Assembly: GCA_022451865.1 (NCBI GenBank)
Contig: JAKUNM010000008.1
Span: 1 to 38,099, forward strand
Reading direction: 5' to 3'
DNA length: 38,099 nucleotides
Source: Dehalococcoidia bacterium
GTDB lineage: Bacteria; Chloroflexota; Dehalococcoidia; UBA2979
Below the pieces are notes generated by a model. It was not told where the DNA came from. It ran no database searches and saw only the letters and a program-made list of their open reading frames with translations. Made by a program: the position numbers and the translations under genes. This document shows, piece after piece, positions 28,854 through 38,099 of this stretch (the stretch's first letter is position 1; the number at the start of each line of letters is the position of its first letter).

Positions 28854-29663
28854 ATGTTTAATAATATTAACGGAATACAACTAGCAACCAAAGATAACGC
28901 ATTAGTAAGTAATCAATGGCAGAAGTTATTATCCGCACAGGAAGTATCTCAAGATACTATAGATACACTCAATGCAAAAAGAACAACTTTATCTATTGGT
29001 AATGCAAAAGTAGAACTATTAGAACAACTAGGTAGTGGCCCAATAGCTAATTTCTTAACGAAAAATCCACGCGGAGGTTTATTTTCAGTAGGATTGTCAA
29101 CCGTTGATCTCAAGGAATTTGCTATTTCTTTAGATACGAAAAATATCTCATATACTGCAGAGAAGGGACAAATATACATCGACCAGACCTTCACAAGTGA
29201 AGGTGGTTTACGTATGAATGTAAGTACTTTCGAAAAAAATGATATTCGCGGTTTATTAAATCGTTTCTTTGAGGTTTCATATTTAGTTTCAAACCCTGAG
29301 GCTATCTCATCTGAATTGGCAACTCAATTGCGACTTAATCAAGCAAGCTTCGATCTTACTGAATCTACAGAGTTTGGATTTACAGGATTCCACACATATA
29401 TTAATGAATCATGCAATGATGATATCGAAGTAATACATCCTCTAAATGAAACAAACGCTATGGGAAGATTTTTCAACAATAGAGGTGCAGGTTTGTATAT
29501 GTGCTTCGCTGAAAGTAGCAATATGAACGAAATTCGATCTCGTGCAAATGAAATTCTTCCAGGGGGATGGATCGGTAGTATGGAGGAGAACATTATCCCA
29601 GAAACAGCTTTTTTACATCCAAAACTACTTGGAGGCGTCATGGTCGGAGTTAAAGGAAAATGA
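28854..29663 (+). CDS. VOC/glyoxalase-like domain protein
   Basis: MFNNINGIQLATKDNALVSNQWQKLL...; GGLFSVGLSTVDLKEFAISLDTKNISY; second half resembles a repeated VOC module. Family assigned by general pattern only. Confidence 0.6.
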   Translation: MFNNINGIQLATKDNALVSNQWQKLLSAQEVSQDTIDTLNAKRTTLSIGNAKVELLEQLGSGPIANFLTKNPRGGLFSVGLSTVDLKEFAISLDTKNISYTAEKGQIYIDQTFTSEGGLRMNVSTFEKNDIRGLLNRFFEVSYLVSNPEAISSELATQLRLNQASFDLTESTEFGFTGFHTYINESCNDDIEVIHPLNETNAMGRFFNNRGAGLYMCFAESSNMNEIRSRANEILPGGWIGSMEENIIPETAFLHPKLLGGVMVGVKGK

Positions 29664-29700
29664 ATAGTCAAAGTAATATTTTAAATTTAATGGAGTGAAA

Positions 29701-30906
29701 ATGACAGAAAATAATTATAAATATCGAGGTTTTGGAACAAGGGTATTTTCTGGGAACGAAGCTTTAGGAAATCTGCGAGCAGAAGTTGAAAGATTAGAAG
29801 CAAAAAAAGCTTTTATTGTTTGTGGACAATCAATTGCAAAAGAAAAAAAATTGCTAGAGAGAGTTAAAAAAGAATTAGGCACTCGTTTTGCTGGAATATT
29901 TGATGGATTACAAACTGACTCACCGGCTCCTATTGTAGAAGAGGCTGCACAGGCAGTAGAAAATGCTGGTACGGACTTAATAATTCCCGTCGGTGGTGGA
30001 ACTGCTGCAGTGAGTGCACGCGCAATTGCCATGCGAATTGGAGAACAAAAATCATTTCATGAAATGGCTACAAAATACCCACCAAATCAATTACCCGTCA
30101 GCCCTAAATTACTGTCACCAAAAATTCCAATAATTCAGATCTTAACATTGCCCACAACTGCAATGTTAAGATCAGGTGCAGCAATCAAAGACATGGATGA
30201 ATTGAGAAGGATCGAATTATATGATCCGAAAACCAGGGCGATTAGTATGATTTGGGATACTGAGGCAGTTATGACAGCTGCACCCGACGTTTTCCTGAAT
30301 ACTTGTATGGGCTTCTTAAGTGGATCAATAAGAAATTTAGCACAACCATCTCCTGTTGCTATTGCACATGCCGATCACGTGGAGGTATTCCACTTAGCAA
30401 AAAAATATGTACCTCAAATTATTAGTGCACCTAACGATCCAGAGCCTCGGATGCAACTGATGGCTGCCGGTTACATGATTAATCGATCATCAGAATATGA
30501 TTCAACAGATCAACCACGTGCTAATTTCTCAATACTATCAGGTGCTGGCGGATCTATTAACACACGTTATAAATGTGGTCAGGGCCCTTGTGGAGCCGTC
30601 TTAGGACCTGCTTCACTCCGCTATAGCCTGCCAGCAGCTGAAAGTGATCTAGCAATCGCAGCACGTGCAGTGGGTATAGCGGACAATTCAACTACTGACG
30701 CCATAGCTGCAGAAGCCGTGATTATAGAAATAGAAAATTTTTACAAAGCAATAAATCAGCCTTCTCGTCTACGTGATCTTGGAGTCCCCAAAGAAGACAT
30801 CCCACGAATTGCAGAAGATACTATGATACATTTCTTCATACGGCATGACTCACGCACATCAAATCATCAAGCGGATCTAGAAAGAATGCTTGAAGAAATT
30901 TGGTAG
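29701..30906 (+). CDS. Iron-containing alcohol dehydrogenase / maleylacetate reductase-like protein (paralog 2)
   Basis: GTDLIIPVGGGTAAVSARAIAM, LTLPTTAMLRSGAAI, YDPKTRAISMIWDTEAV. GGAG before ATG 29701. Confidence 0.8.
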   Translation: MTENNYKYRGFGTRVFSGNEALGNLRAEVERLEAKKAFIVCGQSIAKEKKLLERVKKELGTRFAGIFDGLQTDSPAPIVEEAAQAVENAGTDLIIPVGGGTAAVSARAIAMRIGEQKSFHEMATKYPPNQLPVSPKLLSPKIPIIQILTLPTTAMLRSGAAIKDMDELRRIELYDPKTRAISMIWDTEAVMTAAPDVFLNTCMGFLSGSIRNLAQPSPVAIAHADHVEVFHLAKKYVPQIISAPNDPEPRMQLMAAGYMINRSSEYDSTDQPRANFSILSGAGGSINTRYKCGQGPCGAVLGPASLRYSLPAAESDLAIAARAVGIADNSTTDAIAAEAVIIEIENFYKAINQPSRLRDLGVPKEDIPRIAEDTMIHFFIRHDSRTSNHQADLERMLEEIW

Positions 30907-30916
30907 TGAGTTGTTA

Positions 30917-31693
30917 CTAGTGAATTCTTCCTACGTCGGTAGATTCCCAATTAGGAGATCTTTTCTCAACAAAAGCCCGAGGTCCTTCGCTTGCATCAGG
31001 CGTAGTTTTCATTAACCTTTGTAAGCTAAATCCTACTTTAAGGCTTTCAGCTATAGTTGCAGAATCTCTACCGCGAATAGCTGCTTCTTTTGTTAATCGA
31101 GCTGCAGTCGGTGAGTTTTTAAGAATTTTTTCTGCATACTCTTCACATTTTTGTAGTAATTCATCATTAGGTACTACAGCATTAACTAGCCCTATTCGGT
31201 ATGCCGTATCAGCATCAATTCTTTCTGCAGTAAGTAACATTTCCATAGCATGTGCCCATCCAATTGAACGAGGCAATTGTGAAGCACCAGTTGATGCCAT
31301 TACTCCCACTCTTGTCATAGTCATCCCAAAAACGGCATCCTCACCAGCAACACGAATATCACATGGTAAAACCACGTCAATACCAGCTGCCAAGCAGTAA
31401 CCATTCACTCCAACAATAATTGGCTTATAAACATCAAAACCATGCCCCAAACTTAAAGTTGGTCGAGCAGATTCTTCTGGCGGGGAAACTCTATCTTTTA
31501 GATCAGCACCTGCACAAAAAGCCCTACCATTAGCAGTAAGAATTGCAACCCACGCATCTGAATCTGCATCGAATCGATGCCAAGTTTCTTCCAATTCTGC
31601 ACTGAGTTGTTTGTTAATTGCATTCAGCGCTTCTGGTCTATTAAGTGTGACATAGGCAATATGGTTTTTTACTTCATAAATTACAGCAGCCAT
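30917..31693 (-). CDS. Enoyl-CoA hydratase/isomerase family protein
   Basis: VTLNRPEALNAINKQLSAELEETW, AILTANGRAFCAGADLKDR, CLAAGIDVVLPCDIRVAGEDAVFG. Confidence 0.93.
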   Translation of the reverse strand: MAAVIYEVKNHIAYVTLNRPEALNAINKQLSAELEETWHRFDADSDAWVAILTANGRAFCAGADLKDRVSPPEESARPTLSLGHGFDVYKPIIVGVNGYCLAAGIDVVLPCDIRVAGEDAVFGMTMTRVGVMASTGASQLPRSIGWAHAMEMLLTAERIDADTAYRIGLVNAVVPNDELLQKCEEYAEKILKNSPTAARLTKEAAIRGRDSATIAESLKVGFSLQRLMKTTPDASEGPRAFVEKRSPNWESTDVGRIH

Positions 31694-31824
31694 TCTGATC
31701 CCCTTTCATATTCATCATTAAAATAATCAATATCGATTTCGCCCTTGCGAAACAACAATCCAAAGCATAGCATACGGTTCATCATCATTAATATAAAGAT
31801 AGATAATAGATTGGAATAAGGTTA

Positions 31825-32640
31825 ATGACAGACGAGCTAGTAATATATGAAGTGAAAGATCGTATTGCACATATCACAATCAACCGTCCAAATAAAAGAA
31901 ATTCATTTACTGAAGATACCCGACGTGAATTAATCGATCATTGGGTTACTTTCAAACATGATAATGATGCTGATGTGGCAATTTTAACTGGCACAGGGGA
32001 TATTGCTTGGTCAGCAGGGAGTGATTTAAAGGAAATTGGTACAGGTATCACAGTTTCAAACCCTGATTGGAAACCGCCTATCGAAGGTGTAAGTACAATT
32101 GGACTAGCATGTATGTCTGGTCTAGATATTGAAAAACCAGTCATTGGAGCAATTAACGGTGTTGCACTTGGATTTGGTTTCGCTCTTGCATTAGCGTGTG
32201 ATATTCGTATAGGAACTCCTAATAGCCGCTTTGCTTGCACTGAAGTAAAATTTGGTCATATGGCAGGAGGTGGTCAAGCAACTTTATTACCCTCCACTGT
32301 TCCTTTTGGTTGGGCAATGGAACTGGCCTTAACAGGAGACCAAATTGATGCACCAACAGCTGACAAAATTGGAATTCTAAATAGGATAGTTGAACCTGAT
32401 CAATTAATTGATGAATGTGTTGCTCTAGCAAATCGCATGATTGAATGTGGCCCAACTGTTGTCAGACAAACAAAAAGATTTATGTACAGGGCAATGGGGC
32501 AGAGTTATCTTGATTCTATGGAATTAGAAGGAATTTTTTATCAACGTATTCAATCATCAAAAGATTATGATATAGGTACACAAGCATTTGTGAATGCACC
32601 AAATATAAAAAAGGTTCGTCCTGATTTTATACGCGAATAA
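31825..32640 (+). CDS. Enoyl-CoA hydratase/isomerase family protein
   Basis: ITINRPNKRNSFTEDTRRELI, AILTGTGDIAWSAGSDLKEI, ALGFGFALALACDIRIG. Confidence 0.92.
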   Translation: MTDELVIYEVKDRIAHITINRPNKRNSFTEDTRRELIDHWVTFKHDNDADVAILTGTGDIAWSAGSDLKEIGTGITVSNPDWKPPIEGVSTIGLACMSGLDIEKPVIGAINGVALGFGFALALACDIRIGTPNSRFACTEVKFGHMAGGGQATLLPSTVPFGWAMELALTGDQIDAPTADKIGILNRIVEPDQLIDECVALANRMIECGPTVVRQTKRFMYRAMGQSYLDSMELEGIFYQRIQSSKDYDIGTQAFVNAPNIKKVRPDFIRE

Positions 32641-32659
32641 GAATATTGGAGGTATGAAA

Positions 32660-33523
32660 ATGAGTTTTGAAAAAATTGATTCACACACTACGGCAGATCG
32701 TGTTTTAGTACTCACAATGAATGATCCTGAAACACTAAATGCATTAGGTGATCCATTAATGCCTGAATTAGTTTCTGAAGTCGACCGGTTCGCTAGTGAT
32801 CCTGACTTACGTGCATTGCTAATTACAGGAGCAGGAAGAGCCTTCTCCTCTGGAGCGAACGTTCGAACATTCGCTCGAGGTGTTAAAGAGCGAGAAGAAG
32901 AATTGTCGAACGAAAGCTATGAGGCACCACGTATTAGCCCATGGGAACAACTTGACCCTATCTATCACGCAGCTGAGACAAGAAATTATGGAACAGGACC
33001 AGATATTGTTTCAAAACTGCACAATATGCAAAAACCATCATTCGCTGCGGTTAATGGACATGCTTACGGCCTTGGTTGTGGAATTGCCTTATCGTGTGAT
33101 TTTCGTGTTGCTGGAGAAGCAGCAAGATTCAATGAAGCATTTATCCGTAATGGGATCGTTCCCGCTGATGGCAGTGCCTGGCAGTTGCCTAAGCTCGTGG
33201 GGATGTCGAATGCTCTCTGGATGCAGATGTCAGGTGAACCTATCACTGGAGAAGAGGCTTATCGAATAGGACTAGCAAATTGGCTTACAACAGATGATCA
33301 GCTTATGGATAAAACGCTAGAATTAGCTACAAAATTAGCTCGAGGGCCAGTTTATGCAATGGGTATTGTGAAACAATTGGTACACCAGGGCTATCAGCAA
33401 AGCTTAGTCGAGCATCTACCACTGGCATCACGAGCACAAGGTCTAACAAAAGATACATTCGACCATAAAGAAGGTGTTCAGGCATTTATTGAAAAACGAC
33501 AGGCAGAGTACAGAGGCTACTAA
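32660..33523 (+). CDS. Enoyl-CoA hydratase/isomerase family protein
   Basis: LTMNDPETLNALGDPLMPEL, LLITGAGRAFSSGANVRTFARG, AYGLGCGIALSCDFRVAGEAARF. GGAGG 7 nt before ATG 32660. Confidence 0.92.
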   Translation: MSFEKIDSHTTADRVLVLTMNDPETLNALGDPLMPELVSEVDRFASDPDLRALLITGAGRAFSSGANVRTFARGVKEREEELSNESYEAPRISPWEQLDPIYHAAETRNYGTGPDIVSKLHNMQKPSFAAVNGHAYGLGCGIALSCDFRVAGEAARFNEAFIRNGIVPADGSAWQLPKLVGMSNALWMQMSGEPITGEEAYRIGLANWLTTDDQLMDKTLELATKLARGPVYAMGIVKQLVHQGYQQSLVEHLPLASRAQGLTKDTFDHKEGVQAFIEKRQAEYRGY

Positions 33524-33532
33524 AATTGATAT

Positions 33533-33574
33533 AAAAAAGATCGCGTGAAAAGAATAACCACGCGGTCTTTTTTT
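33533..33574. terminator. Bidirectional intrinsic terminator between convergent genes
   Basis: AAAAAAGATCGCGTG ... CACGCGGTCTTTTTTTT; stem flanked by A-tract and T-tract. Confidence 0.85.
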
Positions 33575-33585
33575 ATATTAATTTT

Positions 33586-34863
33586 CTAAAATGCAGTTGA
33601 GCCAAATGCCGTTGGATCATTGGATGTGATACCTAAATCAGAAAGTTCTGTAATTTCCTCGTCAGACAGACCAGCGATATCTCGTAAAACATAATCAGTA
33701 TGTGCACCTAATAATGGTGCATGCGATCTGGTACTTGCCGGATGCTTAGAAAATTTAAATGGCCGACTTAAAAATGGGCGACGTCCAACCATTGGATGAT
33801 CAACTTCTTCCCAAAATTCTCTATCATTTAAATGTTCATCTGCAAGTATTTGTTCGCCTGTTAAGCTAACTCCAGCAGGAATCCCCACCATCTGTAAAGC
33901 ATGCATAACTTCATGTGCATCCTTATCTTGACTCCATTGAGTGATTAGCCTATCTAATTCATCATGCTGTGCAAATCTTTGACTCACAGTTGAAAAAGTG
34001 TTCACTTGCTCCGACGAAAGATTTAACATCTCTGAGAAAGTATTCCACTCATCGTCAGTACGCACAGAAATCGCGATCCAACTATCATCGCCGTAGCATT
34101 TATAAACCCCTTGTGGAGCAAAAACATTATCTCGATTACCGTTTGGTCCCCATTTCCTGCCGTTCATGGTGTAATCCATCACCATTTCCCCTACAACACC
34201 TGTAGTTACCTCACGTTGTGATAAATCGACAAATGTCCCTTTACCAGTAGTTCTACGTTGCTCAATAGCAGAAAGTACTATCCCAATGGCAAGAAATGCC
34301 ACCATCGGGTCAGGTAAAAAAGTTCCGGAAGTTCTTGGATCACCACCTAAATAGCCTGTAAAAGAAGCAATCCCTGCAGTTTGCTCAAGTGTCGCACCAA
34401 AAGAACCGTACGATCGTTCAGGACCACTCCCACCTTGACTAGCAAGACTTACCATAATGATGTCTTTACGGATAAGTTTCAAATCTTCATATGACAATCC
34501 AAAACGTTCCATTACTCCGCTACGAAAACTTTCAATAACTACATCACTTTTTTCGACTAGTTTCTTAAGTACTTCGACTCCTTTTGGATGAGTTAAATCC
34601 AAACAGGCACTGATTTTACTTCGATTCCTATCTGTATATAATCCAGATGTATTCCATGGTTCATCTCCAGCATTACCATCTGGATAAAGTCCAGCACCAG
34701 AATTTGCAGTAGTGCCACCACGAGAGATATCCATACGTCTCCCTGACTCGATTTTAATAATTTCTGCTCCCAAATCACCAAGAATTTTCGTACACGTTGG
34801 CCCCGCCCAAACCTGAGTAAGATCTAAAACTCGAAGTCCTTCAAGTGCATTTTTTGACATCAT
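33586..34863 (-). CDS. Class III CoA-transferase (CaiB/BaiF family)
   Basis: GLRVLDLTQVWAGPTCTKILGDLGAEIIKIESGRRMD, GSGPERSYGSFGATLEQTAGIASFTG. Confidence 0.92.
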   Translation of the reverse strand: MMSKNALEGLRVLDLTQVWAGPTCTKILGDLGAEIIKIESGRRMDISRGGTTANSGAGLYPDGNAGDEPWNTSGLYTDRNRSKISACLDLTHPKGVEVLKKLVEKSDVVIESFRSGVMERFGLSYEDLKLIRKDIIMVSLASQGGSGPERSYGSFGATLEQTAGIASFTGYLGGDPRTSGTFLPDPMVAFLAIGIVLSAIEQRRTTGKGTFVDLSQREVTTGVVGEMVMDYTMNGRKWGPNGNRDNVFAPQGVYKCYGDDSWIAISVRTDDEWNTFSEMLNLSSEQVNTFSTVSQRFAQHDELDRLITQWSQDKDAHEVMHALQMVGIPAGVSLTGEQILADEHLNDREFWEEVDHPMVGRRPFLSRPFKFSKHPASTRSHAPLLGAHTDYVLRDIAGLSDEEITELSDLGITSNDPTAFGSTAF

Positions 34864-34883
34864 GATCTCTTTTCAATTCGCAA

Positions 34884-36086
34884 TTAAATTACGCCTTTTT
34901 CAGTTAGAGCAGATACCTCTTCTTTCGAGAACCCGAGAGCTTCATAAACTGATTCATTATGTTCACCCAACAAAGGTGCACGTTCCATAGGTAATTTTTC
35001 ATCATCCCAAAAAAACGAATGCCCGGGATACAACAATTTTCCACAGACAGGATGATCAATTTCTACAAAATAACCACGGTGAATGTATTGTTCCGAGGAA
35101 ATTAAATCTTCCGCATCACAAATATAGCCAAATGGCATTCTCTGCCCCTGCGCCAGATGATACAGCTCTGTCTTATCTTGCTTAATCATCCACTCTGACA
35201 CTATTTGATTCAATTCAATAATATTTTCACGCCGAGCAACATTGTCAATAAAGCGTTCATCATCTTTCATTTCAGGGCGCCCAATCATGTCACAAAAATC
35301 ATCCCAGTTATCCTGTCTATACATTACGCCAACGTGCCCATTACTTACTTGATACATAGGTGCTATATCATTAGCTCGTACACGGTTTTCTCCAAGATAA
35401 GCATAATTCAGACCCGAATACATCTGAGCAGTAGCTATAGCTTCAACCATAGATACATCAACATGTTGACCTTCACCGCTAGCACGTTGTGCATACAACG
35501 CAACCATTGCTCCAGAAAATGCGCTCAATCCAGCAATATACTCTGCCGGTCGACCACCTACTTTTAAAGGTTCTTTATCGACATCACCAGTAATTTGAAG
35601 TAATCCACCTAAAGCTAGGCTAATAAGATTTGTACCTTGGTAATCTTTATAAGGACCACTTTGACCAAAATCGGTTATCGAAACGAGAGATGTCTTTGAT
35701 GATATTTTTTCTATATCTTTATATCCAAGTCCTAAATTTTCCAAGGTGTCAGGTGCATAATTTTCTATAATGATATCTGCCCATTCGATGAGAGGCTTAA
35801 TAACACTTTGACTTTGTTCACTTGATAAATCAAGCGTGATACTTCGTTTGTCAGTATTGAGGTAAAGAAACAGGCCACTTTTTTCTATATGTGGATCATC
35901 TTCAAAAAATGGAGGAATTAAACGAGCATAATCACCATGGATCGGAGGTTCAACAGAAATTACATCAGCGCCCATACCACCTAATAACTTTCCAGCATAT
36001 GGCCCTGCCACACCTTGAGATATATCCAAAACTTTTACGCCGCTTAGCGGAAGATCTTCTGAAAAAGGTTTATCCAATAAAGACAA
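34884..36086 (-). CDS. Class III CoA-transferase (CaiB/BaiF family)
   Basis: GVKVLDISQGVAGPYAGKLLGGMGADVISVEPPIHGDYAR, FGQSGPYKDYQGTNLISLALGGLLQITGD. Confidence 0.92.
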   Translation of the reverse strand: MSLLDKPFSEDLPLSGVKVLDISQGVAGPYAGKLLGGMGADVISVEPPIHGDYARLIPPFFEDDPHIEKSGLFLYLNTDKRSITLDLSSEQSQSVIKPLIEWADIIIENYAPDTLENLGLGYKDIEKISSKTSLVSITDFGQSGPYKDYQGTNLISLALGGLLQITGDVDKEPLKVGGRPAEYIAGLSAFSGAMVALYAQRASGEGQHVDVSMVEAIATAQMYSGLNYAYLGENRVRANDIAPMYQVSNGHVGVMYRQDNWDDFCDMIGRPEMKDDERFIDNVARRENIIELNQIVSEWMIKQDKTELYHLAQGQRMPFGYICDAEDLISSEQYIHRGYFVEIDHPVCGKLLYPGHSFFWDDEKLPMERAPLLGEHNESVYEALGFSKEEVSALTEKGVI

Positions 36087-36163
36087 ATTTCAACTCCATT
36101 AAAAAGTAAGATGATAGGGAGAATAGCAGAATGAGGAACAAATCGGTAAAAAATTAAACAAAA

Positions 36164-36204
36164 AAAGAGGGCAGCTACTCAAAACATGAGCAACTACCCT
36201 CTTT
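36164..36204 (-). terminator. Intrinsic terminator of the solute-binding protein gene
   Basis: Minus strand AAAGAGGGTAGTTGCTC-atgtttt-GAGTAGCTGCCCTCTTTTTTT, just downstream of stop at 36217. Confidence 0.8.
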
Positions 36205-36216
36205 GAAAACTAAATC

Positions 36217-38004
36217 CTACAGATCAAGCCACGCAGTCTCGAATCGGTTTGCGTTGTACAAGTTTGGATGCTTGACAACATTCTTGACGTATGAACGTCG
36301 TACCATTCGAGCAGCACTCCAGTCTGTAACAATCTTACCGTATAGGTCCAAAGCCGCGATTTCCATTTTCTTAGCGAGCTCTTGACGTGTTGGAACATCA
36401 AGTTCGGTGCTCTGCTTCAAGAATAGATCATCAACTTCAGGTGAAGAAAGCTCAGAGTAGTTTCGAGCTGCACCGGTTACATAGAATTCACCGAATAGTG
36501 CATCCGGATCATCAACTGCATAACCGTGTCTCCATGGTGCAAGGTCGAAGTTACGTGTGTTCAATCGGTCATATGCAGAAGCTGTTTCCTGAACATCAGG
36601 TGTAAAGTTAAGACCAATAGCCTTAGCATTATCAAGAATGTACAGTGAGAAGTTCTCATAAGTACTACCCTGACGTGTCAGAATTGTAGCATCAAAGCCA
36701 TCAGGAACACCTGCTGCATCAAGCATCTTACGTGCTTCTGCAACTACTGCGTCACTGTAAGGCTTATAGCCTGGAACCTTTTGAACAGCATCCAGACCAG
36801 CAGTCCAAATACCGTTAGGGTTGAAGTAACCACCGTGGTAACCCACACCCTTACTAAGTACTGCGATTGCTTCATCACGGTTCATCGCCATTGCAACAGC
36901 TGTACGTACACGGTTGTCGTTCCATGGCTCACGTGATGTATTGAAGTTAATTGAACCAAAACCATTACTTGGCATTGGACCATCCAAAACTGCCTTGTCT
37001 TTCATGATATCCATCATGGACTCAGCATCGGCTTGAGTAGCCATCAAGAAGATGTCAGTCTCACCACCTTGGAAACTTGCGAATCGAGTAGAACCATCTG
37101 GAATAACATACACAGTCTGCTTAGCAAGATAAGGTCGTCCTTCAAGGAAGTAGTCTGGGTTAGCAGACATTTCGAATCGGTTACCACGCTCATACTTGTC
37201 GAGCTTCATTGGACCAGCACCGTTAATCTCTAATTTGAAGTCCATGCCATTAGCAATGTCCTTGTGAGAGTAAATGGTGTTCCAACCTTGAGCCATCATA
37301 GCGAATAATGATGGAGCTGGGCGGTTCAAATTAACAACAACATGTGTGTCATCTGGTGTTTCAATACTTTCGACGGCATCATAGTTCTTCATACGAGGAC
37401 TAACAATCGAACCATCTTTATTAGCGATACGCTCAAATGTAGCCTTCACGTCCTTACTTGTAACAGGCTCACCATTATGGAATTTAGCGTTACTGTGTAA
37501 GTCAAAAGTAACTTTCAAGTTGTTATCAACTGTCCAGCTAGATGCAAGTTGACCTTGAACGTTGTCAGGTCCTTCAACTGCACTTAGTGGATCGAATTCA
37601 ACTAATAATGCGTGCACTGGACTCAATGGTACGTTTACACGGTACGTAGAGTTTGCATGCATATCATAGTTTGGTGGATCACCGGAAATTTCAAATCTTA
37701 GGTGCCCGCCACGTTTTACATTTTCAGCTGGTGCAGGGACTGCTGTTGCTGCTGAAGACTGTAGTTGAGCAGCTCCACCCTGAGCAACAGCTGATTGTGT
37801 TGCTGCAGCTGGTGCTGCTGTTGCTGCTGCTGGTGCAGCGGCTGGTGCTGCTGCTGGTGCAGCTGGTGCTGCGGAGGATGAATCATCATCATCGCTACCA
37901 CAACCAATAAGGGCAGCACCAATAGCGCCTGTCCCTATTACGCCTGCTCCACGGATGAATCTCCGCCGAGCAACTCGATTTCTCATCCAGTAACTCTTTT
38001 CCAT
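36217..38004 (-). CDS. ABC transporter substrate-binding protein, family 5 (peptide/nickel/opine type), Tat-exported lipoprotein
   Basis: RRRFIRGAGVIGTGAIGAALIGCGSDDDD (twin-Arg plus lipobox), Ala/Pro-rich linker, KVTFDLHSNAKFHNGEPVTSKDVKATFERI typical of SBP_bac_5. Confidence 0.92.
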   Translation of the reverse strand: MEKSYWMRNRVARRRFIRGAGVIGTGAIGAALIGCGSDDDDSSSAAPAAPAAAPAAAPAAATAAPAAATQSAVAQGGAAQLQSSAATAVPAPAENVKRGGHLRFEISGDPPNYDMHANSTYRVNVPLSPVHALLVEFDPLSAVEGPDNVQGQLASSWTVDNNLKVTFDLHSNAKFHNGEPVTSKDVKATFERIANKDGSIVSPRMKNYDAVESIETPDDTHVVVNLNRPAPSLFAMMAQGWNTIYSHKDIANGMDFKLEINGAGPMKLDKYERGNRFEMSANPDYFLEGRPYLAKQTVYVIPDGSTRFASFQGGETDIFLMATQADAESMMDIMKDKAVLDGPMPSNGFGSINFNTSREPWNDNRVRTAVAMAMNRDEAIAVLSKGVGYHGGYFNPNGIWTAGLDAVQKVPGYKPYSDAVVAEARKMLDAAGVPDGFDATILTRQGSTYENFSLYILDNAKAIGLNFTPDVQETASAYDRLNTRNFDLAPWRHGYAVDDPDALFGEFYVTGAARNYSELSSPEVDDLFLKQSTELDVPTRQELAKKMEIAALDLYGKIVTDWSAARMVRRSYVKNVVKHPNLYNANRFETAWLDL

Positions 38005-38099
38005 AAAAAGTTAATCCCTCCCGAGGACAAGCCTCTTCTATTTGTCACAAACAAAGAACATACAATTCCACTAATTACGTAAGCTACACTATAAAACTA

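Noticed and set aside
31736-31753. TTTCGC-CCTT-GCGAAA mini-hairpin in a divergent promoter region
   Set aside because: Only 6 bp; could be an operator but there is no second copy or recognised motif.
37653-37922. Leu/Gln/His-rich ORFs on both strands near 37.7-37.9 kb
   Set aside because: Alternative-frame readings of the trinucleotide-rich Ala/Pro linker of the SBP gene.
1-38099. CRISPR arrays, IS elements, transposases, integrases, phage genes
   Set aside because: No regularly spaced direct repeats and no recognisable transposase, integrase or phage protein on either strand.

Overview
AT-rich bacterial window. Gene content resembles marine Chloroflexota/SAR202-type genomes, but that taxonomic guess is weak inference. 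The left part (1-11.9 kb) is mostly housekeeping: end of a Zn/Mn ABC transporter operon, dnaN, a riboflavin/dcd cluster (dcd-ribD-ribE-ribBA-ribH), a SIMPL-domain protein, lepB and pyrE, followed by tRNA-Lys(UUU). The right part (12-38 kb) is an accessory catabolic region: MFS transporter, dehydrogenases, chromate transporter-like protein, two Fe-ADH/maleylacetate reductase-like paralogs, four crotonase-fold proteins, three class III CoA-transferases, two acyl-CoA dehydrogenases and a Tat/lipoprotein family 5 solute-binding protein. The most interesting signal is a selenoprotein gene that the ORF track cuts short. ORF 18706-19014 ends at a UGA, but the same frame continues for 80 more codons as U-G-S-C-TAWSIHASVELEKRGTPTV... 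to a TAA at 18463. A strong stem-loop with bacterial SECIS geometry starts 1 nt after the UGA. This UGSC-type selenoprotein lies in a same-strand, closely packed gene set with two tandem paralogs of a 'TDGLPxxxPT' family of unknown function, a DUF6282-like amidohydrolase and a D-2-hydroxyacid dehydrogenase. That is a plausible undescribed Sec-dependent redox/catabolic system. A second unexplained structure is a ~29-bp imperfect hairpin filling most of the gap between the metal-transporter SBP and ATPase genes.
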